DNA of 64,000 nt from Acidobacteriota bacterium (GTDB taxonomy: Bacteria; Acidobacteriota; Terriglobia; Bryobacterales; Bryobacteraceae): assembly GCA_014584705.1 (NCBI GenBank), contig JACTMJ010000030.1, positions 1 to 64,000 on the forward strand, given 5' to 3'. Position 1 is the first letter of the stretch, and every line of letters starts with the position of its first letter. Position numbers and translations under genes: made by a program. Under the pieces are notes generated by a model, which saw only the letters and a list, made by a program, of their open reading frames with translations, was not told where the DNA came from and did no database searches. Of the stretch, positions 39,810 through 47,658 are shown one piece after another.

Positions 39810-40607
39810 ATGAAGGAGTTGCTCAAAGATCGGGTTCTGCTGCTTTCCGGCGCGAGCGGAATGGCGGCGGAGACGGCGCTGCTGGCGGCGCGGGAGGGCG
39901 CGAAGGTGTTCTTCGTGAGCCTTGGCGAAGACGAGTGCGCGGTGCTTCAGGAAGGACTTCGCGCGCTTACGCCGGATTACGGCTTCATTGCCGGAGACCT
40001 GAGCGAGACGAGCGTGGCGGACCGCGCGGTGGCTGCTTGCACGGAGCGCTTCGGGCGCATTGACGCGCTATTCAACGTGGCGGGCATTAGCGGCCGGCGG
40101 TTCGGAGACGGGCCGTTGCACGAGTGCAGCGACGAGGGGTTCGACGTCACGCTCAGGGTGAATCTGCGCACGATGTTCGGCTTGAGCCGCGCCACGCTGC
40201 GGCAGATGCTGGGCCAGAGCGTGGGAGAGAACGGCCAGCGCGGCGCGATTCTGAACATGGCGACCGTGACCGCATACTCTCCGCAGCGCGACTTCTTCGC
40301 CACCCACGCCTATGCCGCGGCCAAAGGGGCGGTGATCGGCATGACGACCGCGATGGCAAGCTACTATGCGCCGCATGGCATCCGCGTGAACGCCATTGCG
40401 CCAGGCCTGGTGCGCACGCCCATGAGCCGGCGCGCGCAGAGCGACGAGAGCATCCGTGCTTTGATGGAGAAGAAGCAACCTCTCGCCAAGGGCATTCTGG
40501 AGCCGGAGGACGTCGCCCGCACGGCGCTCTTTCTGCTGAGCGATTATGCGCGGATGACCACGGGCGAGGTGGTGAGCGTGGACGGCGGCTGGCACGTCAG
40601 CGGCTAG
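39810..40607 (+). CDS. Short-chain dehydrogenase/reductase
   Basis: A 265-aa classical SDR. The cofactor-binding start is RVLLLSGASGMAAETALLAA, the structural NAG motif appears as NVAGISG, and the catalytic YxxxK is AYAAAKGAV after NMATVTAYS. The end GEVVSVDGGWHVSG is typical. It lies 19 bp after the MocA gene. The usual TGxxxGIG glycine motif has an unusual GASGMAA form. The substrate is unknown, probably a sugar or polyol given the neighbours. Confidence 0.9.
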   Translation: MKELLKDRVLLLSGASGMAAETALLAAREGAKVFFVSLGEDECAVLQEGLRALTPDYGFIAGDLSETSVADRAVAACTERFGRIDALFNVAGISGRRFGDGPLHECSDEGFDVTLRVNLRTMFGLSRATLRQMLGQSVGENGQRGAILNMATVTAYSPQRDFFATHAYAAAKGAVIGMTTAMASYYAPHGIRVNAIAPGLVRTPMSRRAQSDESIRALMEKKQPLAKGILEPEDVARTALFLLSDYARMTTGEVVSVDGGWHVSG

Positions 40608-40637
40608 CAGGTACGTCCCGGGAAGGAAGGATTTCGG

Positions 40638-41675
40638 ATGCAACCTATTCCTCTGCGCACAACGGTGATCGGGAGTTACCCGTTCCCCGGCTGGCTGGAG
40701 TTTGCGAGCGGGCATCTGGACCAGTTCGGCGCGGACGATTTCGCCGAACTGCAGGACGATGCCACCAGCATCGCGATCCACGATCAGATACGCGCGGGCC
40801 TCGACGTGATTACGGACGGGGAGCAATCCCGCCTCGATTTCAATCTTTCGTTCTACGGCCATATCGACGGGCTGGACCGGGAGCCCGCGCCACCGCGCCG
40901 TTTCGGCCCGCCCGCGCATGACCAGCGCGGCAAGCACACGATTGTGGGAGAACTCAGCGCGCCGCGCGGTCTGGGCGTGGTGGAAGAGTTTGCGCGGCTC
41001 CAGCGGCTGGCTCCCGCGGGTCCGGTGCGGAAGGCGAGCATTCCCGGGCCGTACACCCTGAGCGGACGCCTGCTGCCGAACAGCCGCTATCCCGACCGTT
41101 GGGCGGTGGCGGAGGGGCTGCTGCCACTCGTGCGGGAAGAGATCCGGCGTCTGGTGGAGGCGGGCTGCGCGGAGATCACGATCGACGAGCCCTCCATGAG
41201 CTGCTACGCACATAAGGAAGACACCAGCCGCATGGTGGATCTGTTCAACCGCACCGCGGAACCGGCGTGGGGACGTTCACGGCTTTCGACGCACCTGTGT
41301 TTCGGCAACTATAAGGCGCGCGCCGTGGGACCGAGGCGGTATGCTCCGATGTTCCCGGACTTCCTTCGCTTCACGGTGGATGAGCTGCATCTGGAGATGG
41401 CCAGCCGCGAGTTCGCGGAACTGGAGTGCATTGCGGAGATTGCGAAATCCCATGACGTGAGCGTGGGCATTGTGGATGTGAAGAGCTACTACATCGAGAC
41501 GCCCCAGGACGTGGCGGAGCGGGTGCGGCGCTGCCTCGAGTTCGCGCCGGCAGAGCGGCTTTCGTTCGCGCCGGATTGCGGCCTGAGCCAGACCGCGCGC
41601 TGGGCAGCACGGCGCAAGCTCGCCAACATGGTGGAGGGAGTGCATCTGGTGAGGAAGGAACTGGGGCTGTCATGA
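40638..41675 (+). CDS. Cobalamin-independent methionine synthase-like protein (MetE C-terminal type)
   Basis: A 345-aa protein corresponding to the C-terminal catalytic half of MetE. It opens IPLRTTVIGSYPFPGW. Likely zinc ligands are HLC (STHLCFGN near residues 219-221) and a late Cys (FAPDCGLSQTARW near 314), with a Glu between them in AELECIAEI. Stand-alone proteins of this size transfer methyl groups in various pathways and are often not true methionine synthases. The N-terminal half of MetE is absent. It is inside the six-gene block and overlaps the next start by four bases, so it may act on a methylated product of that pathway. Confidence 0.85.
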   Translation: MQPIPLRTTVIGSYPFPGWLEFASGHLDQFGADDFAELQDDATSIAIHDQIRAGLDVITDGEQSRLDFNLSFYGHIDGLDREPAPPRRFGPPAHDQRGKHTIVGELSAPRGLGVVEEFARLQRLAPAGPVRKASIPGPYTLSGRLLPNSRYPDRWAVAEGLLPLVREEIRRLVEAGCAEITIDEPSMSCYAHKEDTSRMVDLFNRTAEPAWGRSRLSTHLCFGNYKARAVGPRRYAPMFPDFLRFTVDELHLEMASREFAELECIAEIAKSHDVSVGIVDVKSYYIETPQDVAERVRRCLEFAPAERLSFAPDCGLSQTARWAARRKLANMVEGVHLVRKELGLS

Positions 41676-42580
41676 GCGATCCCGCGCAACTCATCGCGGC
41701 GCTGCAAAAAGATGAAGCGCTGCTTGAGGATATTCACCGTTCAGACTCGTATGACGACCACTTCCGCTTGTGGTGGCTGGGACAGAGCGGCTTCCTGCTG
41801 CAATACAAGCAGCGGCACTTATTGTTTGATCCGTATCTCTCCGATTCGCTGAGCGAGAAGTACGCGGGCACGGATAAGCCGCACACACGGATGAGTGAGC
41901 GCGTGGTTGACCCGGCTGAGCTGGGCTTCGTCGAGATCGTCACCTCCAGCCACAACCATACGGACCATCTCGACCGCGATACCCTGCTTCCGATTCTTAC
42001 CGCGAAGGACCTCACGCATTTTCTGCTACCGGAAGCGAACCGGCATTTCGCTTCGGAGCGGCTTAGCCTGAGCCCGGCATTTGCAATCGGGATGAACGAC
42101 GGCGAGACGGCGTGTATTGATCCATACGAGATTGTCGCCGTGCCCGCCGCGCACAACACCGTGGAGCGCGACGAAGAAGGGCGCTGCCGCTTCCTGGGCT
42201 ACGTCGTGAAGTTCGGCGGTTGGTGTATTTACCATAGCGGCGACACCAAGCGCTTCGAAGGGATGGAGGAGTTGCTGCGCGACTTCAAGATCGACGTGGC
42301 GCTGCTTCCCATCAACGGGGATAAGCCGGAGCGCCGCGTCGCGGGCAATTTGAGCGCGGAGGAGGCGGCTGAGCTGGGCAAGGCGATCGGGGCGGGGGTC
42401 GTGATTCCGCATCACTTCCATTTGTTCACGTTCAATACGGAAGATCCCGGTGTGTTTGAATCGGCGTGCGCCCGCCTGGGGACGCCGTGCCGCGTGCTGC
42501 GGCTGGGGGAGAGGTTTTCTTCGGCGGAATGGCCCGCATTCGCGGAGCGCATCCGCGAGGCGGAACCGCCAACGGAGTAA
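41672..42580 (+). CDS. UlaG-like metallo-beta-lactamase-fold hydrolase
   Basis: A 302-aa protein from ATG 41672, overlapping the previous stop (ATGA). The metal-binding motif HNHTDHLD (HxHxDH form) is followed by more His/Asp sites: AAHN, YHSGDTKRF and IPHHFHLF. The fold and motif order resemble UlaG L-ascorbate-6-phosphate lactonase. It is likely a lactonase or other hydrolase in a sugar pathway; no ascorbate genes are nearby. The frame upstream of 41672 is not used. Confidence 0.87.
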   Translation: MSDPAQLIAALQKDEALLEDIHRSDSYDDHFRLWWLGQSGFLLQYKQRHLLFDPYLSDSLSEKYAGTDKPHTRMSERVVDPAELGFVEIVTSSHNHTDHLDRDTLLPILTAKDLTHFLLPEANRHFASERLSLSPAFAIGMNDGETACIDPYEIVAVPAAHNTVERDEEGRCRFLGYVVKFGGWCIYHSGDTKRFEGMEELLRDFKIDVALLPINGDKPERRVAGNLSAEEAAELGKAIGAGVVIPHHFHLFTFNTEDPGVFESACARLGTPCRVLRLGERFSSAEWPAFAERIREAEPPTE

Positions 42581-42666
42581 GAGACAGGCGGCTTTCCCCG
42601 GGGCGCGCAATCCGCATACAATCGACTGCAAGCGCCCCGGCGGGAGACTGCCCGGCGAGACCAGTG

Positions 42667-43185
42667 ATGAATGAAGTGCTTGTTGAGTACATCCGTTACA
42701 CGCGGTGGGCGACGCTGACGACGCTCGACGCCTGTTCCGTGATTGACGATGAGGATCTGCGGCGGGATCTGCGAACGTCTTACCAGAGCGTCTGGGCCAC
42801 GCTGGCGCATATTTACCAATCCGATTGCGTGTGGTGGAACCGGCTACAGGGTGACGGTGCCGCGAGGGCCAGCCAATTCGATCCCGGGAGTTCGATCGAG
42901 GAGTTGCGAGAGCGCTGGGCACCCGTTCTGGACAGCTTTGTGCGGTGGGCGGAGAGCCAGGACGACGCCGGGTGGGCGGAGGAACTGGACTACGTGACGT
43001 CGCGCGGGCAGGCGTTCCGGCAGCCGATCTGGGAGATCGCGCTGCACGTGGTGAACCACGCAACACTGCACCGCGGACAGATCCTTTCGATGTTCCGCCA
43101 ATTGGACCGGGTGCCCACGGGGGTAGATCTGATTTTCTACTACCGGGAGAAATCCAGCGCGAAGCCGGACCCCGCCAAAGCGTAG
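42667..43185 (+). CDS. DinB/YfiT-like protein
   Basis: A 172-aa four-helix-bundle protein. Start ATG 42667 gives MNEVLVEYIRYTRWATLTTL. Three His residues that could hold a metal are in LAHIYQSD and VNHATLHRGQI, as in DinB/YfiT proteins, which include thiol-dependent transferases. It lies 86 bp after the UlaG-like gene and 16 bp before the isomerase gene. A damage-inducible role is not implied; the function is unknown. Confidence 0.83.
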   Translation: MNEVLVEYIRYTRWATLTTLDACSVIDDEDLRRDLRTSYQSVWATLAHIYQSDCVWWNRLQGDGAARASQFDPGSSIEELRERWAPVLDSFVRWAESQDDAGWAEELDYVTSRGQAFRQPIWEIALHVVNHATLHRGQILSMFRQLDRVPTGVDLIFYYREKSSAKPDPAKA

Positions 43186-43201
43186 ATTTTCGAGGAATCC
43201 C

Positions 43202-44041
43202 ATGTACCCTTCGCTAAACCGAACGCTGGTGAGTGGAAAGAAGGTGGAGTGGCGGGAGTTCGCCGCGCTGGCGCACCATTTCGGCTATCCCGGCGTGGAC
43301 GTGGACCTCGGACCCGCGATGAAAGAAGGCGCGGAACAGACGAAGGACTTCCTCGCGGGAAAAGCACTGAAGCCCGCGGTGGTGGGCTGCCCGGTGAACT
43401 TTCGGGAAGACGACGCGAAGTTCCGGGACACGCTGAAGGGATTGCCGGAGGCGGCGAAGTTCGCGGCCGAGATCGGGTGCCCGCGCATGACCACCTGGGT
43501 GATGCCGTCGTTCGATGCGCCCAAGGCCGAGATGTGGGCGTTGCTGCGTTCCCGCTTTGGAGAGATCGCCAAAGTGCTGCGCGATTCCAACGTGCGTTTC
43601 GGGCTGGAGTATATCGGTCCGCTGCACTTGCGCAAACTCCGTCCGCATTTGTTCGTGTACACGCTGGGCGAGATGCTTGCGCTTGCGCGCGAGGCCGGGC
43701 CGAATGTCGGCGTGCTTCTCGATGCCTGGCACTGGCACCATGCCGGCGACAGCCTGGCCGACATCGAAGCCGCGGGCAAGGATGCCATCGTGCACGTGCA
43801 GGTGGCGGACGCGCCGAAGTTGCCCCCGGAGGACATTCGGGACAACGAGCGGCTCTTCGCAGGGGAAGGCATCATCGATTTGAAAGCGTTCTTCACGACG
43901 CTCCGGAAGATTGGCTATGAGGACGGAGTGAGCCCCGAGGTGTTCGGGCGCGGCATTAAGGATATGCCGTTGGAGGAAGGAATCCGGCTGGGATACAACA
44001 GCACGTCTACCGTCATGCGGGCCGCGGGGCTTGAATGGTGA
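43202..44041 (+). CDS. Sugar phosphate isomerase/epimerase (TIM barrel)
   Basis: A 279-aa cytoplasmic protein with no signal. It starts MYPSLNRTLVSGKKVEWREF. Xylose-isomerase-like TIM-barrel features are the Glu in RFGLEYIGP, the Asp in VGVLLDAWHWHHAG, His in IVHVQVADAP and a late Glu in VSPEVFGRG; such residues bind a metal in the family. It closes the run of six plus-strand enzymes and is convergent with the kinase, with no gap. Confidence 0.87.
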   Translation: MYPSLNRTLVSGKKVEWREFAALAHHFGYPGVDVDLGPAMKEGAEQTKDFLAGKALKPAVVGCPVNFREDDAKFRDTLKGLPEAAKFAAEIGCPRMTTWVMPSFDAPKAEMWALLRSRFGEIAKVLRDSNVRFGLEYIGPLHLRKLRPHLFVYTLGEMLALAREAGPNVGVLLDAWHWHHAGDSLADIEAAGKDAIVHVQVADAPKLPPEDIRDNERLFAGEGIIDLKAFFTTLRKIGYEDGVSPEVFGRGIKDMPLEEGIRLGYNSTSTVMRAAGLEW

Positions 44042-46600
44042 TTATCCGCCGTGGCGGGCACCGGTGCAGCGAAGGGGTGCGTACCGACTGAGAACACCGC
44101 TGAGCATTTCCATTGTTACCGGCTTCGAAACGACATCATTCATTCCGCTGGCGATGCATTTTTCGTAAACGTCCTCGACGGTATTGGCGGTGACGGCCAC
44201 GATGGGTAGCAGTTCATGATCGGGGAATCGTTCTCGAATCTGCCTCGAGGTTTCGTAGCCATCGAGTCCGGGCATGTTGCAATCCATCAGAATGAGCGAG
44301 TAGCTGGAGTCGCGGTTCAGTTCCGCGATCAGCCGTTCGCCATCCTCGATCACCTTGCCTTCATGGCCCAGGCGCTCGATGATTGCTTTGATCACAATCC
44401 GGTTGACCGGATTATCCTCCCCCACCAGAATGCGCATGCGATCGGGCGGGTCCGCTGCCTTTGGCGGAGAGATCGTCTCATCCTGAGGCGAAGGATCGGA
44501 GACTGCTTTTGCCAGGCTCTTCAAGCCGCTTCCGGGATGGAATGCGACATCCGCGATCCTTGCGAGATCAATGGCGCGCACTGGCTTGAGGGCGATGTGG
44601 ATCCAGGGTGCATCCCAGCTTTCCACGATGTTTGCGGCCTGGATGCCATTGCAAAGGACAACCAGTTCGGCGGAAGAAGCGTCCCGCAAGCTCTGAAGAT
44701 CTTCGACAACGGTACCATCCTGTGTGGCAAGAGAGCCAAAATCCAGCAGAATCATGTCAAATAGCGGGGCTTCGCGGCCGGGAAGAGCGGATAGATCCGC
44801 GTAGGCACGCAGCTCCGCGCCATACCGTGAAAGGTCCTCACGCAATGCGGCACGCAGCGTGGGGTGGCCCCCGACAACGGCAAGGCACTTGCCCTGGAGC
44901 GCAAGGCGCGCGGTGGCGGCTTCCGGCTCTTCCTCGGGCGGATTGCCTCCCTTGGGTTCCTCGGTAAAGGGCAGCTCATACCAGAACGTGCTGCCCTGGC
45001 CAACAACGCTGTTCATGCCCATGCGTCCGCCCGCGAAGTAGGCAAGGCGCTTGGAGATTTCAAGCCCAAGCCCTGTTCCCTTGACGCTGGTTGCGCGAGC
45101 CGCCGCAGCCTGTTCAAAGGCGCGGAAGAGCATTTTCTGTTCGGGTTCGCTAATGCCCGGTCCGCTATCTGAGATTTCGACACGGAGGTGACGATCCGAA
45201 GACGGAAACGTCACGCACCCGATGCGGACATGCACGAAGCCATGCTCCGTGAACTTCACGGCATTGCCGGCGAGGTTGACGAAGATCTGGCGGAACTTGC
45301 CCGCGTCAATCTGAATGCGATCGGGAACGGAGGCGTCCACCGCGAGGACAGACTCGATTCCGCGCGCCTGGAGAGCGGGCGAGAAGATGCTCAGCAAGGT
45401 TCCCGCAAGCTCACGGGGGGAAACCCATTCCAGTTTCGCGACCGATCCTCGCCGATCAAGTTTCGCCAGGTCGAGTACGTTGTTGATCATGGACAGCAAT
45501 TCGCCGCCGGAGTTCTCAATCACCCTGAGGTACTCGCGATGACTGGGGCTCAAATTGGCATCCCGCAGCAGGTTTGCCATTCCGAGAATGCCGTTGAGCG
45601 GGGTACGCAACTCATGGCTCATGTCGGCGAGATAGCGATCCCGTTCATCGGCGAGTTGCAGTGCCCGCACCTCTCTGCGGCGAAGCCGGATGATGCGTGC
45701 GCCAAGAAACGCCGAGAGCAGAGCGAGCATCAGGAGCAGGCTGAATGACTTGAATGCGTAGCGCTCGAGTTCCGTCTCCCCGTAGGTGTCGGCATCGCGG
45801 AAGATTGCCAAGGGCTGATATTTCGCGAGGAGATCGTCCAGCTCATGCTCGCGCGCCATCGCGCCCAGTTCGGCGCGGAGCGCATCCGCGACCGGTGCGC
45901 TCGCGAAGGTGGAACCGATGGAGAGGGGCACGCGCCATTCGGGAATCCCGGCGGTTTGCAAGGTGCCCTCCCTGCAGTTGTGCCGGTCGCGGAGAAGGAA
46001 GTCCTGCAGTTGGCTTGGTTCGGTGACCGCCGCCATGACGTCACCATTGCATGCCGCTTTCAACACGTCGTCCACTTCCTTGAAGGGGACGGCGATGCTC
46101 TTTGGATAGATCTTCTTGAACTCGGAGCGGAAGTGAGGGACATCGCGAACCGCAACGTGTTTCCCGGCAATGGCACCGCTAACGGGCTCTCGCAGATGTT
46201 CTCTGCTTACGAGGATATAGGTTGCATTGGCGAAAGTCTGGGCGATGTAGAACCGATCCTTCCGTTCCCGCAACCGCATGCAGAATGGCCATAGGTCAAC
46301 CGAGGGGTCGACGCCCAGGTGCGCATCCGGGCCGCCTTTTACGGCGCGCCACTTCAGCTTGATATTCAGACGCTCGGCCGCGCGATTGAGGGCCTCCACC
46401 ATGGCACCGCCGACGGAGCCGTCGGGATGCACGACCTGGAAGGGTGGGGAATGGTCGGTCGCCACGATATACTCGCGGTCCGGGTAGGCGCGCTGCAACT
46501 TCAGATCGTAGCCAATGAGCAGCCCCAGCAGCAGGCAGGCGGCAAGCATCGCGGAAGCGAGGCCTAGCTCATGCTTGTCGATGATGCGCTGGATCTTCAT
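44042..46600 (-). CDS. Hybrid sensor histidine kinase with a solute-binding sensor domain
   Basis: An 852-aa membrane kinase. A helix near residues 14-30 (SAMLAACLLLGLLIGYDL) leads to a periplasmic amino-acid-binding-like domain (YIVATDHSPPFQVVHPDGSV) to about 280, then a second helix (SFSLLLMLALLSAFLGA). Next are the HisKA box MSHELRTPLNG with His near 326, the ATPase domain (ISDSGPGIS, KGTGLGLEISKRL), a degenerate receiver lacking its N-terminal acidic pair (VVGGHPTLRAAL), and an intact receiver (VGEDNPVN, Asp in LILMDCNMPGLDG near 771). The plan resembles BvgS-type phosphorelays. No response regulator gene is adjacent. Confidence 0.92.
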   Translation of the reverse strand: MKIQRIIDKHELGLASAMLAACLLLGLLIGYDLKLQRAYPDREYIVATDHSPPFQVVHPDGSVGGAMVEALNRAAERLNIKLKWRAVKGGPDAHLGVDPSVDLWPFCMRLRERKDRFYIAQTFANATYILVSREHLREPVSGAIAGKHVAVRDVPHFRSEFKKIYPKSIAVPFKEVDDVLKAACNGDVMAAVTEPSQLQDFLLRDRHNCREGTLQTAGIPEWRVPLSIGSTFASAPVADALRAELGAMAREHELDDLLAKYQPLAIFRDADTYGETELERYAFKSFSLLLMLALLSAFLGARIIRLRRREVRALQLADERDRYLADMSHELRTPLNGILGMANLLRDANLSPSHREYLRVIENSGGELLSMINNVLDLAKLDRRGSVAKLEWVSPRELAGTLLSIFSPALQARGIESVLAVDASVPDRIQIDAGKFRQIFVNLAGNAVKFTEHGFVHVRIGCVTFPSSDRHLRVEISDSGPGISEPEQKMLFRAFEQAAAARATSVKGTGLGLEISKRLAYFAGGRMGMNSVVGQGSTFWYELPFTEEPKGGNPPEEEPEAATARLALQGKCLAVVGGHPTLRAALREDLSRYGAELRAYADLSALPGREAPLFDMILLDFGSLATQDGTVVEDLQSLRDASSAELVVLCNGIQAANIVESWDAPWIHIALKPVRAIDLARIADVAFHPGSGLKSLAKAVSDPSPQDETISPPKAADPPDRMRILVGEDNPVNRIVIKAIIERLGHEGKVIEDGERLIAELNRDSSYSLILMDCNMPGLDGYETSRQIRERFPDHELLPIVAVTANTVEDVYEKCIASGMNDVVSKPVTMEMLSGVLSRYAPLRCTGARHGG

Positions 46601-46911
46601 CGGAATTCACCGGCGTGGCCGGGGGCTATCAGCCCCATGATGCGCCAGATTGCGGGAATCCCCTAGGTTGCGCAGTAGCAGTACGGTCTTGGATCCGTTC
46701 CCGGAAGATTATCTGGCGAGATAGAAAAATCGGCAGATTCGCGGAGGGGCGCGGGGATAACTCAAAAAGCGCTGGCGAATCGAATGCGAAGGCCCACGTT
46801 CCGGACGCTGGTGCTCTAGGTACTTTTATGAGGGGTTTTCCAGGGAAAACGAGGGGTGGGTAGCGGCGGGTGCGCTACCGCTGGCAATGCCGCACCCGCC
46901 CGCGACCGAGG
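46601..46911. other. Intergenic region between the kinase and the redoxin gene
   Basis: About 311 bp between the start of the kinase gene and the end of the redoxin gene (both minus). It holds the inverted repeat at 46865-46900 and the kinase promoter, which was not recognised by eye. No gene or RNA was found. Confidence 0.5.
46865..46900 (-). terminator. Terminator-like inverted repeat after the redoxin gene
   Basis: GGCGGGTGCG at 46865-46874 and CGCACCCGCC at 46891-46900 form a perfect 10-bp stem with a 16-nt loop, 12 bp beyond the redoxin stop. There is no T-run on the minus strand, so its terminator role is uncertain. Confidence 0.45.
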
Positions 46912-47526
46912 TTAGTATTTCACGTTGCAGCCGTAGGGCTGGGAAGTGGGCATCGAGATCGCTTTGCCGGCCATCGCTTCGGTGAGGGCGGCGGAAACGT
47001 AGTTCTTCGCGGTCTTGATATCGGCGAGGTCCGTAGTGGGTTTGTCGTCGATGGCTCCGTTGTAGATCAGCTTTCCCGTGGGATCGATGATGAACATGTG
47101 GGGTGTGGTGGCCGCGCCGTACGCCTTGCCCACAATGCCGTTCTGATCGAGGAGTACCGTGGTGGCGTGAGAGCCCTTCGATTTGTAATCCGCCTTTGCT
47201 TTGTCACTTTCAGTATGCCCCTGCTGGCCGGGGGCGGAAGAGATGACGGAAAGCCAGACGACGTTTCTGGAGGTCCATTCCTTCTGCAAGGACTGCATAT
47301 TCCCGCTGCCATACTGTTTGCCCACGAAGGGGCAGCCATAGTTCAACCATTCGAGCACTACGTACTTGCCCGAGAAGTCCGAGAGCTTTTGCGATTTTCC
47401 GTTCATGTCCACGACGTTGAATTCCGGTGCCATTGCGCCCACCTTCGCTTTGGCCGACGCCAAAGGGGCAAACGCAGCCACAAACAAGGCGAGCAGGGTG
47501 ACGGTGAGAACAGATTTCTGATTCAT
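46912..47526 (-). CDS. Exported redoxin (AhpC/TSA-like thioredoxin fold)
   Basis: A 204-aa protein from ATG 47526 with a signal peptide (SVLTVTLLALFVAAFAPLASA). The mature part is a thioredoxin-fold peroxiredoxin-like domain: APEFNVVDMNGK, then WLNYGCPFVGKQYGSGNM with one Cys at the active site (a CPF motif, not CxxC), and TTPHMFIIDPTGKLIY. A second Cys occurs near the C-terminus (QPYGCNVKY). It lies downstream of a DsbD-like gene on the same strand, so DsbD may keep it reduced in the periplasm. Confidence 0.87.
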   Translation of the reverse strand: MNQKSVLTVTLLALFVAAFAPLASAKAKVGAMAPEFNVVDMNGKSQKLSDFSGKYVVLEWLNYGCPFVGKQYGSGNMQSLQKEWTSRNVVWLSVISSAPGQQGHTESDKAKADYKSKGSHATTVLLDQNGIVGKAYGAATTPHMFIIDPTGKLIYNGAIDDKPTTDLADIKTAKNYVSAALTEAMAGKAISMPTSQPYGCNVKY

Positions 47527-47658
47527 CGAGAGTAACTCCTTCCAGATTTGGGCAAAGCGCCCGCGCATTCCGCGGGGCAGGATAGCGGTAACTCCACGAA
47601 CTGCATCCGGGTAGTGACAAGGTGCCGGAGCAGCCCAAAACGCGCCGAACGCGCGGGA

